DNA of 64,000 nucleotides from an uncultured Eubacterium sp. (GCA_910584065.1 CAJTZN010000013.1:4142-68141), one strand, 5' to 3'. Shown: positions 30,727-39,990, counted from the first letter of the stretch. Translations and numbers: made by a program. The notes: generated by a model from the letters alone, not told the origin.

Positions 30727-32160
30727 ATGCACATACCCGGTAAAGTTCGTTTTATATTAGACCGCCTGAAGGAAAACCAATATGAGGGTTACGCGGTGGG
30801 GGGCTGCGTCCGGGACAGTATCATGGGAAGGGTGCCGGAGGATTGGGATATTACTACGTCGGCGAAACCGCAGGAGATCAAGCGGATCTTTCCGCGGACC
30901 ATTGATACGGGGATTGCCCACGGAACGGTGACAGTCATGATCGATGGTGAGGGGTTTGAGGTGACAACGTATCGTGTGGACGGGAAATATGAGGATCACA
31001 GGCATCCGAAAGAGGTTTTGTTTACCCCGAATCTGGAGGAAGATTTGAAAAGAAGGGATTTTACGATCAACGCGATGGCGTTTAACCCGGATTCCGGTAT
31101 CGTGGATCTGTTTGGCGGGAGAAAGGATATCGAGCATGGATGTATCCGCTGTGTGGGGAATCCGGTGGAGCGGTTTGGCGAGGATGCGCTGCGCATGCTG
31201 CGGGGCGTGCGTTTTGCGGGACAGCTCGGATTTGAGATCGAGGAGGAAACGCTCGGGGCCATTCGTACGTGCGCCGATACGATCACCAATGTCAGCGCCG
31301 AGCGGATACGGGTGGAACTGACGAAGCTTCTCATGTCGAAACATCCGGAGAAGCTGTTACAGGCAGAGGAAACCGGGCTTTGCCGGTTTTTTCTTCCGGA
31401 ATTTCCGGATATGATGCGCACGGAGCAGAACAACCCGCATCATTGTTATTGTGTGGGGGAGCACTCGATCGAGGCCGTCAAAAATATGCAGCAGGTCTGC
31501 AGGCGCTTTCTGGACAGGGAAAAGGCAGAGTCATGCCTTTCCCCGTATAACGGTGTTTTTTCGGAGGAGAAGGTAAACACGATCCTGCTCTTTGCCGCGC
31601 TGCTGCATGATGTGGGAAAGACCGTGTGCAGGACAACGGATGCCGATGGCGTGGATCATTTTTACGGACATGACGCGAAAGGCGCGGAAATGGCGGAAGT
31701 CATTTTAAAAAGGTTTCGCTTTGACAATGATACCATCCGTATCGTCACGGGTCTGATCCGCTTTCACGAGCGGCGGCATGACGGGAGCTGTAAGACGATG
31801 CGCCGTCTGATCAGTAAGGCGGGGACGGAGATCATGCCATATCTGTTTTTGCTGCGGGAGGCGGATGTGAGGTCGCAGAGTGAGTATGAACGGGAAGAGA
31901 AGCTGGCGCTCATCGAAGAGGGGCGGCAGATGTACGCTGACATATCCAGCGCGAAAGAGCCGGTCGGTATACGGGATCTCGCCGTGACGGGAAATGATCT
32001 GATAGGACTGGGAATTCGACCCGGGCCAAAGATCGGGGAACTGCTGCGTATACTTTTGGAACTGGTGATAGAAGATCCGTCTAAGAATGAGCGAAAACTT
32101 CTTTTGACAGAAGCGCAAAAACATATTAAAATAAAAAATGAATGTTCATGCCGTTCATGA
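30727..32160 (+). CDS. cca: tRNA nucleotidyltransferase (CCA-adding enzyme) with HD domain
   Basis: 477 residues, ATG at 30727 after AAAGGAGACGCGT. Adds or repairs the 3' CCA of tRNAs. Head motif AVGGCVRD and catalytic DWDITTSA (EDWD), then RRDFTINAMAF, GEDALRMLRGVRFA, and an HD domain (HHCYCVGEHSIEAV, LLHDVGKT). It sits between two paralogous GGDEF genes, 17 bases after the first and 16 before the second, and the promoter of the second lies inside its last 60 bases. Confidence 0.95.
   Translation: MHIPGKVRFILDRLKENQYEGYAVGGCVRDSIMGRVPEDWDITTSAKPQEIKRIFPRTIDTGIAHGTVTVMIDGEGFEVTTYRVDGKYEDHRHPKEVLFTPNLEEDLKRRDFTINAMAFNPDSGIVDLFGGRKDIEHGCIRCVGNPVERFGEDALRMLRGVRFAGQLGFEIEEETLGAIRTCADTITNVSAERIRVELTKLLMSKHPEKLLQAEETGLCRFFLPEFPDMMRTEQNNPHHCYCVGEHSIEAVKNMQQVCRRFLDREKAESCLSPYNGVFSEEKVNTILLFAALLHDVGKTVCRTTDADGVDHFYGHDAKGAEMAEVILKRFRFDNDTIRIVTGLIRFHERRHDGSCKTMRRLISKAGTEIMPYLFLLREADVRSQSEYEREEKLALIEEGRQMYADISSAKEPVGIRDLAVTGNDLIGLGIRPGPKIGELLRILLELVIEDPSKNERKLLLTEAQKHIKIKNECSCRS
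32104..32132 (+). promoter_or_regulatory. Sigma-A promoter of second GGDEF gene, inside cca
   Basis: TTGACA (32104-32109), 17 bases, TAAAAT (32127-32132), within the coding end of cca and 45 bases before the GGDEF start. Nearly the same 29 bases as at 28728. Confidence 0.8.
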
Positions 32161-32176
32161 GATAGGAGGCGGGCAT

Positions 32177-34120
32177 ATGTTTCAAAATGGAAGAAAGACG
32201 ATTGGTCTGTTTATCTTTAATCCCAAAGGAGACTTTCAGAGCGAGATTTGCCGTACGATGGCGGTCCGGGCGGAGCAGTTGGGATATAATCTGGCTGTTT
32301 TTTCCAGTTATGGCGCGTATGGGACAGATGGAAGCGGTTATGAAACGGGGGAGATGATGATTTATGATCTACCCGATTATGAAAAGTTTGACGGAATCGT
32401 ACTTGCGCTTGATACGTTTTCAATCGAGGGGGCAAGAGAGAAGGTAATTGGGGATATCGAGAAATATTCCTCCTGTCCGGTTGTCAGCCTGCGTGTACCG
32501 GTAGAGGGGGTCCATAACATTCTGATCCGCGAAGAAAATTCAATGGAGAAGATCACACGTCATGTCATTGAAACGCATGGGAAAAGAGATATTGCTTTTA
32601 TGACAGGGGTAAAAGGGCGGGAAGATGCTGAGATGCGGCTTTCATGTTTCAAGAAGGTGATGGCGGAATACGGGTATCCGATAGGGGAGCACCGGGTGTT
32701 TTACGGTGATTTTTGGAAAGGGAAGGGAAAAGCGGCGTGCGACTGGTTTTTGTCTGACGGGACGTATCCGGAAGCCATTTTGTGCGCCAATGATTATATG
32801 GCATTGTCAGTTATTGATGAATTGTTCGAGCGGGGACTACGCGTGCCGGATGATGTGATCGTTACGGGATATGATGGTCTGGAAGAAGGTGAGTACTATA
32901 ATCCTTCCCTCACGACCATTCATGTCGATTTTGAGGATATGGCGTATAAGGCGGTGGATCTGATCGAACGGCATCAGCAGGACGATGAGGTGGAGACACT
33001 TTACGCGGAACTGGAGACGGTACCGCGGGTGTCATGTGGCTGTCAGTCATTGGACAGTACAGCGGTGACCGCCGGACGCTGCTCTTTGCACAAGGCAATG
33101 ATGGAGGGCGATAATGTAGATATGCAGTTCAGTTTTATGACGATTGATCTGAGTGGAGTCAAGAGCATCGGGAAACTGCATGAAGTGATCGCGAAGTACA
33201 TATATAACGTGGAAGGATTTGAAAATTATTATGTCTGCCTGCGGGAAGATATAGCGCTCGGGGAAAATGTTCTTACGACATCTCAAAAGGGAATTGAGGG
33301 AAAGGGTGGGACAGGTACCGGATATACGGATCGGATGCATGTCCGGGCGGCGATCCAGCACAGGGAAGATCTAGGAGAGGTTGATATCGCGTTTGACCGG
33401 CATATGCTTTTACCAAACGAACTGATCGATGATACGCCGCAGTGTTACTATTTTGTCCCCATTCATTACCGCGACAACGGATACGGGTATGAGGCCTATT
33501 CTTTTGGCGGCCGGAAAAGGTACGGCAAGACGTATGTCAGGTGGAACATCTCGATTTCGAATGCGATCTATAATATCATTTCATATAATCGGATGAATGA
33601 TCTTATATTCGAACTTGAGAATATGTATATCCAGGACACGCTTACCGGTCTGTATAACCGTCGGGGATTTGAAAAATACGCGGGCGAGCAGTTTTCCCAG
33701 GCGAAACTAAGCCAGGGGATGGTATGCGTGATCGGTATTGATATGGATGGTCTGAAACCGATCAATGATATATATGGGCATCATGAGGGAGATTCCGCGC
33801 TGTGTGTGGTCGGATACGCGATCAAGGAGGCGGTCGTTCCCGGGCAGATCGGAGCGAGGATCGGCGGGGATGAGTTTGAGGTCATTTTCCCGAGCAGGCG
33901 CGAAGAGGATGTCAGGTGCTGGGTTGAGACGTTTGAGCGCAGCCTGGATGCCTATAATAAAAAATCGGGAAAGCCTTATGAGGTCCACGCCAGTCTGGGA
34001 TACCGTGCCGGCATTCCCGCGGTGGATGATACGCTTGCCGGTTATATGAAAGAAAGCGACGATATCATGTACAAAAATAAGATAGAGAATAAACGCAAAA
34101 GAAATGAATTACTGCGATAA
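32177..34120 (+). CDS. Cytosolic diguanylate cyclase with LacI-type sensor domain (paralog 2)
   Basis: 647 residues from the ATG at 32177 (AGGAGGCGGGCAT upstream). Same layout as paralog 1 and similar over its whole length: GRKTIGLFIFNP, sensor domain to about 300, middle domain, and GGDEF domain with DTLTGLYNRRGFE, DMDGLKPINDIYGHHEGD and intact ARIGGDEFEVIF. It carries a Gly-rich insertion (LTTSQKGIEGKGGTGTG, about residue 370) missing in paralog 1. No RxxD inhibitory site. Pocket residues differ, so the ligand may differ. Followed by tex after 26 bases. Confidence 0.9.
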   Translation: MFQNGRKTIGLFIFNPKGDFQSEICRTMAVRAEQLGYNLAVFSSYGAYGTDGSGYETGEMMIYDLPDYEKFDGIVLALDTFSIEGAREKVIGDIEKYSSCPVVSLRVPVEGVHNILIREENSMEKITRHVIETHGKRDIAFMTGVKGREDAEMRLSCFKKVMAEYGYPIGEHRVFYGDFWKGKGKAACDWFLSDGTYPEAILCANDYMALSVIDELFERGLRVPDDVIVTGYDGLEEGEYYNPSLTTIHVDFEDMAYKAVDLIERHQQDDEVETLYAELETVPRVSCGCQSLDSTAVTAGRCSLHKAMMEGDNVDMQFSFMTIDLSGVKSIGKLHEVIAKYIYNVEGFENYYVCLREDIALGENVLTTSQKGIEGKGGTGTGYTDRMHVRAAIQHREDLGEVDIAFDRHMLLPNELIDDTPQCYYFVPIHYRDNGYGYEAYSFGGRKRYGKTYVRWNISISNAIYNIISYNRMNDLIFELENMYIQDTLTGLYNRRGFEKYAGEQFSQAKLSQGMVCVIGIDMDGLKPINDIYGHHEGDSALCVVGYAIKEAVVPGQIGARIGGDEFEVIFPSRREEDVRCWVETFERSLDAYNKKSGKPYEVHASLGYRAGIPAVDDTLAGYMKESDDIMYKNKIENKRKRNELLR

Positions 34121-34146
34121 AAGAAGAAAGAGAAAAGAGGAAGATT

Positions 34147-36288
34147 ATGGATATCAATCAGAAAATAGCAGGAGAACTTGATATAAAAACCTGGCAGGTT
34201 GAGGCGGTCGTAAACCTGATCGACGAGGGAAATACGATTCCGTTTATCGCCAGATACCGAAAGGAGCAGCACGGGGCGCTCGATGATGAGCAGCTCAGAA
34301 ACCTGAATGAGCGGCTTACGTATTTGAGGAATTTAGAGGAAAAGAAGGAGCAGGTTCTCTCCAGCATTGAAGAGCAGGGAAAACTGACGGAAGAGTTGCG
34401 TCAGCAGATTCTGGCGGCTGAGACGCAGGTCGTAGTGGAAGATCTGTACCGGCCGTACCGGCCGAAACGGCGCACGAGGGCGACAATCGCCAAGGAAAAA
34501 GGCCTCGAGGGGCTGGCAAATATCATCCTGTTACAGAAGACGCAGCGGTCACTGGAACAGGAGGCAGAGGAGTATATTTCCGAAGAAAAAGGCGTTAGTT
34601 CGGCGGAGGATGCGATTCAGGGAGCGATGGATATCATCGCGGAGTCCGTTGCCGACGAGGCGGATTACCGGTTTTACATCCGCAAGCTGACAGTGGACGA
34701 GGGTGTTCTCGTTTCCGTGGCAAAGGATGAAAAGGAAAAATCCGTTTATGAAAATTATTATGAATTTGAGGAAGCGGTGAAAAAAATCGCGGGATACCGT
34801 ATTCTCGCGATCAACCGTGGGGAAAAGGAAAAATTCCTCACAGTCCGGATCGAGGCGCCGGAGGAGAGGATCCTGCGGTATTTGGAAAAGAAAGTGATCA
34901 CCAATGAAAATGAGAATACGACGGAATGCCTGCGCGAGGTTGTGGCAGACAGCTATAAGCGGCTGATCGCGCCTTCGATCGAGAGGGAGATCCGCAGCGA
35001 GCTGACTGAGAAGGCGGAAGACGGCGCCATCAAAGTGTTTGGAAAAAATTTGACGCAGCTTCTCATGCAGCCGCCGATCACGGGAAAGGTCGTTCTCGGA
35101 TGGGATCCGGCGTTCCGTACCGGCTGTAAGCTGGCGGTCGTCGATGAGACGGGCAAGGTACTGGATACGATCGTCGTCTATCCGACGGAGCCGCAAAATA
35201 AGATCGCGGAGACGAAGAAGATCGTGAAAGGGTTTATCGATAAATACAATGTGTCCCTTATTTCAGTGGGAAATGGTACGGCGTCGCGCGAATCCGAGAT
35301 GGTGATCGTCGATATGCTCAAAGAGATCAATAAGCCGGTGCAGTATGTGATCGTAAATGAAGCCGGCGCGTCTGTCTATTCCGCCAGCAAACTGGCAACG
35401 GAGGAATTTCCGAATTTTGACGTCGGCCAGCGAAGTGCCGTTTCGATCGCCAGGCGTCTACAGGATCCACTGGCGGAACTCGTTAAGATCGATCCCAAGT
35501 CGATCGGCGTCGGCCAGTACCAGCATGACATGAACCAGAAGAAACTGAGCGAGGCGCTTTCTGCGGTGGTTGAAGATTGCGTGAACAATGTGGGAGTCGA
35601 CCTGAATACGGCGTCCGCCTCTCTTTTACAGTATATTTCTGGCATATCCAAGCCGATTGCCAAAAACATCGTTTCCTACCGCGAAGAAAACGGGAGGTTC
35701 ACGAGCCGGAAACAGCTTTTGAAAGTGGCGAAGCTCGGCCCGAAGGCATTTGAACAGTGCGCGGGATTTATGCGCATCAGCGACGGTGACAACCCGCTCG
35801 ACGGCACGAGCGTCCATCCGGAGTCCTATGAGGCGGCGGGTGAGCTGCTGAAAACGCTGGGCCTGAAACCGGATGACATCCGGGGAGGTGTCGTGGGATT
35901 GTCGCTGCTGGCAAAAGACCGGAAGAGGCTTTCTGATAAACTCGGTGTGGGAGAACTGACGCTGAATGATATGATCCGGGAGCTGGAGAAACCCGGCCGT
36001 GACCCGAGGGAGGAGATGCCGAAACCGGTGCTGCGCACCGATGTACTGGAGATGAAGGATCTGACGGAGGGCATGATCCTGAAAGGGACGGTTCGAAATG
36101 TCATTGATTTCGGTGCTTTTGTCGATATTGGCGTCCACCAGGACGGACTGGTGCATATTTCAAAGCTGACGAACAAGAAGTTTGTCAAGCATCCGCTGGA
36201 AGTGGTAAGTGTAGGTGATGTCGTAGAAGTGAAGGTGCTCGCGGTAGATCTGCAGAAAAAGAGGATCCAGCTGTCTATGATTTTATGA
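34147..36288 (+). CDS. tex: Tex family S1 RNA-binding transcription accessory protein
   Basis: 713 residues, ATG at 34147 after AAGAGGAAGATT. Cytosolic nucleic-acid binding protein affecting transcription. N-terminal helices (NTIPFIARYRKE), YqgF/RuvC-like domain (GWDPAFRTGCKLAVVDETG, about 318), helix-hairpin-helix (YISGISKPIAKNIVSYREENG, split) and a C-terminal S1 domain (GMILKGTVRNVIDFGAFVDIG). Full length. Likely co-transcribed with paralog 2. Confidence 0.95.
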   Translation: MDINQKIAGELDIKTWQVEAVVNLIDEGNTIPFIARYRKEQHGALDDEQLRNLNERLTYLRNLEEKKEQVLSSIEEQGKLTEELRQQILAAETQVVVEDLYRPYRPKRRTRATIAKEKGLEGLANIILLQKTQRSLEQEAEEYISEEKGVSSAEDAIQGAMDIIAESVADEADYRFYIRKLTVDEGVLVSVAKDEKEKSVYENYYEFEEAVKKIAGYRILAINRGEKEKFLTVRIEAPEERILRYLEKKVITNENENTTECLREVVADSYKRLIAPSIEREIRSELTEKAEDGAIKVFGKNLTQLLMQPPITGKVVLGWDPAFRTGCKLAVVDETGKVLDTIVVYPTEPQNKIAETKKIVKGFIDKYNVSLISVGNGTASRESEMVIVDMLKEINKPVQYVIVNEAGASVYSASKLATEEFPNFDVGQRSAVSIARRLQDPLAELVKIDPKSIGVGQYQHDMNQKKLSEALSAVVEDCVNNVGVDLNTASASLLQYISGISKPIAKNIVSYREENGRFTSRKQLLKVAKLGPKAFEQCAGFMRISDGDNPLDGTSVHPESYEAAGELLKTLGLKPDDIRGGVVGLSLLAKDRKRLSDKLGVGELTLNDMIRELEKPGRDPREEMPKPVLRTDVLEMKDLTEGMILKGTVRNVIDFGAFVDIGVHQDGLVHISKLTNKKFVKHPLEVVSVGDVVEVKVLAVDLQKKRIQLSMIL

Positions 36289-36321
36289 TTATGATTTTCG
36301 ATACCAGGGAGGTTCCTTGTC

Positions 36322-37524
36322 ATGGGAAAAAGAAGATTACTTGCTGTTTGTTTGATCGCCTCGTTCGTGTTATGCAGCTGCGGTAAAGACGATCCGGTTC
36401 AGGAGCAGAATATTACGATTACCGACGAAGAGGAAGACGGACGCTACGAGGCGGTAGAGATTGAGATGCCGGATCCGCTGCGGCCGGAAAACGCGCAGGG
36501 AAGCGACTATGCCGGCGACGATTTCAGCGGTGTGGTCAGTGATCTGCAGGGACGGCCCGCTATCTATTACGACACTTTTTCCATTGAAGGAGAAGAATAT
36601 TTTGCCACGCTCACGCGCTGGACGCTGATGGAAACGAACGACTGGAAGCAGGAAGAATTATGTGAAAATTCTCTCAGTGAATTCCTCAACCAGAAATATG
36701 AGCAGATCGGCTGGAAATGGTTTAAACTCAACCAGTTCTGCCGCGGTGATGACGGCAGCCTTTACGGGATTTTTACGTACTGCGTCAAGGAGATGGCAAA
36801 AGGCGGGGAAGGCGAAGAAAGCGTCGATACCGAGATGGAGACGCAGCGGTACTCGGTCCTTCAGATTGACGAAGAAAATGACCAGATTTTTGAAATTCCG
36901 CTCGCTGATTTTGTCCACACGCAGGAAGTGCGGTTCCGGTTGGAGGAAGACACCGCATCCGGCATTGATTTTACCGATTATCACATTTTTGAGGACGGCA
37001 ATATTCTTTTGATCTATACAGAGAGCGGCGGGGAATACGGAAAACTCGTCGATGGGGAAACCGGTCAGACGTTACAGGAACTGGGGAATATTGTAAACGG
37101 AAGAAAGCGCTTTGCCTTTGGCGAAAATGAGCTTATCTTTTTCTCTGGCGAAAACAATCAGTTCCGCGTTCTCAGCATACCGGATCTGACGGAGGATAAC
37201 GTATTCGGTTCACAGCTGAGTGAGGAAGTGACGAGCAAGGAATGGCAGTATTATACAAATCCGGATACATGGGAATTATTCCTCTGTAATGAAACGGGCG
37301 TTTATTCGGCCGTTAGTTATCTGGATTCCGATGAGGTTTCATGCCTGACCGACCATACCGATCTGTCTCAGTTGTCTTCTGTGGCTATGGACGAAGAACA
37401 TATATTAAATTTTCTCGTGGGGGAGGATACTGACTTTTACATCTGTCTTACCGGACCGTGGGAATCGCAGGAGATAGGGCTGAAGGCCAGCCAGTACCGG
37501 TTGATTTATTATAAGAAAGCGTGA
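36322..37524 (+). CDS. Hypothetical lipoprotein
   Basis: 400 residues, ATG at 36322 after GGGAGGTTCCTTGTC. Signal peptide with lipobox VLCSC (Cys19). The mature protein is acidic and strand-rich with regularly spaced patterns (YDTFSIEGEEYFATLTRWT, YSVLQIDEENDQIFEIPLADF, ELIFFSGENNQFRVLSIPDL) that could form a beta-propeller. No catalytic motif. It resembles the incomplete protein at the left edge of the window in composition. Follows tex by 33 bases. Function unknown. Confidence 0.75.
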   Translation: MGKRRLLAVCLIASFVLCSCGKDDPVQEQNITITDEEEDGRYEAVEIEMPDPLRPENAQGSDYAGDDFSGVVSDLQGRPAIYYDTFSIEGEEYFATLTRWTLMETNDWKQEELCENSLSEFLNQKYEQIGWKWFKLNQFCRGDDGSLYGIFTYCVKEMAKGGEGEESVDTEMETQRYSVLQIDEENDQIFEIPLADFVHTQEVRFRLEEDTASGIDFTDYHIFEDGNILLIYTESGGEYGKLVDGETGQTLQELGNIVNGRKRFAFGENELIFFSGENNQFRVLSIPDLTEDNVFGSQLSEEVTSKEWQYYTNPDTWELFLCNETGVYSAVSYLDSDEVSCLTDHTDLSQLSSVAMDEEHILNFLVGEDTDFYICLTGPWESQEIGLKASQYRLIYYKKA

Positions 37525-37590
37525 AATTGCAACTTTTTTCATATGGGTGAATATAATAATAGCAACAATTTAGAATCATGGTGAATCATT

Positions 37591-38880
37591 TTGAACACAT
37601 ATCCCATCAGACCGGAACTGTTCGCTTCTGTTACATCCGGCGAGGACGTCGGAAAACTCACGGTAAATGTCACCTCGGATACCGATAACAAACCAATCGA
37701 AGGCGCTACCGTCCGCATCACGAGCAGCGGGCAGCCCGACCAGACGATCGAACAGGCGACCACAAATGAAGAGGGGCAGATCCCGGACATTGAACTGGAC
37801 GCTCCGCCGATCGACTACAGCATGGAACCAGGCGCCAATAAGCCGTATGCCGAGTACACAGTATACGTTTCCGCCCCCGGCTATGAGACGATGGAGGTGA
37901 GCGGAGCGGAAATCTTTTCGGGTGAACTGGCGATCCAGAACGCGGCTCTCCTCCCGCTCAGTCCGACAAATCCGACGGGCACCGAACTATTCGTGATCCC
38001 CGATCACACGCTCTGGGGGGACTACCCGCCGAAAATCGCTGAAGATGAGATCAAACCTGTCGATGAATCCGGGGAGATCGTGCTGAGCCGTGTCGTCATT
38101 CCCGAATATGTCGTGGTCCACGACGGTCCGCCTTCCGATCGTTCCGCCAAAAATTATTATGTCAAATATAAAGATTACATCAAGAACGTTGCGAGCAGCG
38201 AAATCTATTCCACATGGCCGGAATCGACGATCCAGGCTAATATTCTTGCCATCCAGTCTTTCACGCTGAACAGGGTGTTTACAGAGTGGTACCGGAACAA
38301 AGGATACGATTTCACGATTACGAGCTCCACGGCTTTTGACCACAAATGGATTCCAAACAGAAATGTGTTTGAGAGCATTTCCGCTGTTGTAGAAGAGATT
38401 TTCAGCAACTATCTGTCACGTCCGAATGTCATACAGCCGATTCTTACGCAGTACTGCGACGGGAAGAGTGTCTCTTGTCCGAACTGGATGAGCCAGTGGG
38501 GGTCCAAAACGCTCGGTGACAGAGGCTATACCCCTATCGAAATCCTGCGCAATTATTACGGCGATTCCATTTTCATCAATTCCAGTGAAGTCATTTCCGG
38601 CGTTCCGTCTTCATGGCCCGGTTACAATCTGGAAGTGGGGAGTTCCGGTGAAAAAGTCCGTCAGATGCAGCAACAGTTAAACGTCATCGCAGACTCGTAT
38701 CCACTGATTCCTAAAATAGCCGTTGACGGTATTTTTGGCCCGAAGACAGAAGAAGCGGTCAAAACTTTTCAAAAAATATTCAAGCTGTCACAGGATGGAA
38801 TCGTGGGATTCCGGACCTGGTACAAAATTTCAGAAATTTATGTCGGCGTGAGCCGGATCGCCGAGGGCGTAGCGCGATAG
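37591..38880 (+). CDS. SpoIID/LytB-like domain protein with peptidoglycan-binding domain
   Basis: 429 residues from a TTG at 37591; the site is weak, so the start is uncertain. No signal peptide is seen. Order: prealbumin-like beta domain (about 10-120, KLTVNVTSDTDNKPIEGATVRI), linker, SpoIID-like region (about 205-330, PESTIQANILAIQSFTLNR, SSTAFDHKWI, PILTQYCDGKSV, MSQWGSKTLGDRGYTPIEIL), and a C-terminal PG_binding_1 domain (about 350-420, GSSGEKVRQMQQQLN, VDGIFGPKTEEAVKTFQ). SpoIID enzymes cut glycan strands during engulfment. Absence of a signal peptide suggests a mother-cell or spore-coat role, inferred. Upstream TTGCAA and TATAAT are 19 apart, so a sporulation sigma may be used instead. 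Confidence 0.82.
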   Translation: MNTYPIRPELFASVTSGEDVGKLTVNVTSDTDNKPIEGATVRITSSGQPDQTIEQATTNEEGQIPDIELDAPPIDYSMEPGANKPYAEYTVYVSAPGYETMEVSGAEIFSGELAIQNAALLPLSPTNPTGTELFVIPDHTLWGDYPPKIAEDEIKPVDESGEIVLSRVVIPEYVVVHDGPPSDRSAKNYYVKYKDYIKNVASSEIYSTWPESTIQANILAIQSFTLNRVFTEWYRNKGYDFTITSSTAFDHKWIPNRNVFESISAVVEEIFSNYLSRPNVIQPILTQYCDGKSVSCPNWMSQWGSKTLGDRGYTPIEILRNYYGDSIFINSSEVISGVPSSWPGYNLEVGSSGEKVRQMQQQLNVIADSYPLIPKIAVDGIFGPKTEEAVKTFQKIFKLSQDGIVGFRTWYKISEIYVGVSRIAEGVAR

Positions 38881-39029
38881 GGCGTGGGCGGTTTTTCATC
38901 CTGGCAAAAAATCGAGGAAAAGGCTGGCTGTCCAAAGTAAGGCAGCTGGCTTTTTTGTCAGGAATTTTTATGTGATGATCATGTGTGATTCAAATATTGC
39001 AAAATATTGCAAAATATTATAAAAAGTTG

Positions 39030-39058
39030 TTGACACGTATCCTTTTATGTGTTAGGAT
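39030..39058 (+). promoter_or_regulatory. Sigma-A promoter in the low-GC patch
   Basis: TTGACA (39030-39035), 17 bases, TAGGAT (39053-39058). Directly upstream, AAATATTGCAA-like 11-base units repeat about 2.5 times (38992-39020), a possible operator. The 314-base gap between the SpoIID-like gene and the membrane protein is explained by this promoter and the structured leader after it. Confidence 0.75.
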
Positions 39059-39063
39059 GAAGT

Positions 39064-39124
39064 TGCAAACAAAATACTTCTTTATACTTGGGAGTTTTTT
39101 AAAAGATGAAGTGTTGTGTTTGCA
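39064..39124 (+). promoter_or_regulatory. Long hairpin in the 5' leader
   Basis: TGCAAACA (39064-39071) pairs with TGTTTGCA (39117-39124) and, inside it, ACTTC (39076-39080) with GAAGT (39108-39112). It begins about at the predicted transcript start. Confidence 0.55.
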
Positions 39125-39168
39125 CGATACGTAAAATATAGGCAGCTATTTAAAAAGGAGGATACGTT

Positions 39169-39192
39169 ATGAGAAAGGATATAGATCACTAG
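39169..39192 (+). CDS. Seven-codon leader peptide candidate MRKDIDH
   Basis: ATG at 39169 has the best ribosome site of the region (AAAGGAGGATACGTT), yet the frame stops after seven codons, two bases before the ATG of the membrane protein. It may couple translation to the next gene or be the ruined start of a former gene. Confidence 0.4.
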   Translation: MRKDIDH

Positions 39193-39194
39193 TG

Positions 39195-39710
39195 ATGGAC
39201 TTATTTCAACAAATGATTTCCAGTGTGATAACAGGTATTATCGCATCGGTTGTTTTTTACTTTGTCCTATTCTTGATCAAACCACATGTAAAGTTATCTG
39301 ATGTAATATGTATAGACAGTGAATCTGATAAGTACAGGATCATGAAGATAAAGGTCGTGAATTTAAGTCGCAGTATGCTTATGAATGTAAATTATACTCT
39401 ACATTACTGCGTCGATTATGAAGATGGCCTTACTGATATTACTGAGATTCCACCTAAAAAACCCCCTCTATCAACGTTCGCGAAATATACACGAAAAAAT
39501 ACAGATTACGCGATTCGGATCACATACAAGATTTCAAAAGACTCTTTTCCCTTACGTGACAATGTTAAGCTGGTATTTACCATTCAGACTACCCATCCTA
39601 TTTCTAATACCTCAAAATGTATCGGGAAGAATTATCGCAAAAACGATATGAAACGAGGAACTTTTGAATCCGGACGAAGTACAAAATTTATTTTACGACG
39701 AGAAGGATAA
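39195..39710 (+). CDS. Small membrane protein, unknown, low GC
   Basis: 171 residues from the ATG at 39195 (a GTG at 39192 is also in frame). One membrane helix (about 8-28, ISSVITGIIASVVFYFVLFLI), then a soluble beta-like domain (DKYRIMKIKVVNLSRSMLMNVNYTLHYCVDY) rich in Lys and Thr. GC is clearly lower than in neighbouring genes, and codons such as TTA, ATA and AAA are common, which suggests recent transfer. No own ribosome site; expression probably depends on the MRKDIDH leader. I recognise no family. Confidence 0.6.
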   Translation: MDLFQQMISSVITGIIASVVFYFVLFLIKPHVKLSDVICIDSESDKYRIMKIKVVNLSRSMLMNVNYTLHYCVDYEDGLTDITEIPPKKPPLSTFAKYTRKNTDYAIRITYKISKDSFPLRDNVKLVFTIQTTHPISNTSKCIGKNYRKNDMKRGTFESGRSTKFILRREG

Positions 39711-39839
39711 TTTTTAGTATTTGAATCGAAATGTTATGAGTATATGTTCTCAAATGATCCAGTTTAGACAGACATGATCCGTTGTTTCCATAAGAATCAA
39801 AAGAATCGAAAATTCCATATAAAAAGTTATGTAAAAAAG

Positions 39840-39868
39840 TTGCAATCAAAAGGTCAAGGGTGTATAAT
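39840..39868 (+). promoter_or_regulatory. Sigma-A promoter of serS
   Basis: TTGCAA (39840-39845), 17 bases, TATAAT (39863-39868), about 120 bases before serS. The leader holds short hairpins (GGGGAAAGTCCCC; CCGCCTGTGCGG) but no T-box sequence (no AGGGTGGNACCGCG). Confidence 0.8.
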
Positions 39869-39990
39869 AAATCCAATTGTGAGTGTTCTCGGATTGCGGG
39901 AGGAAAGGGCGATTCGTGTAAATCATAGGGGAAAGTCCCCGATCTTATTATATGACAAGGCCGCCTGTGCGGTGGAATGAGGAGGAAACG

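Noticed and set aside
38920..38960. Terminator after the SpoIID-like gene
   Set aside because: GGCTGGCTG and GGCAGCTGGC before the T-run are direct, not inverted, copies, so no proper stem forms.
39869..39990. T-box riboswitch before serS
   Set aside because: Short hairpins are present but no T-box consensus, specifier stem or terminator is seen, and the leader is too short.
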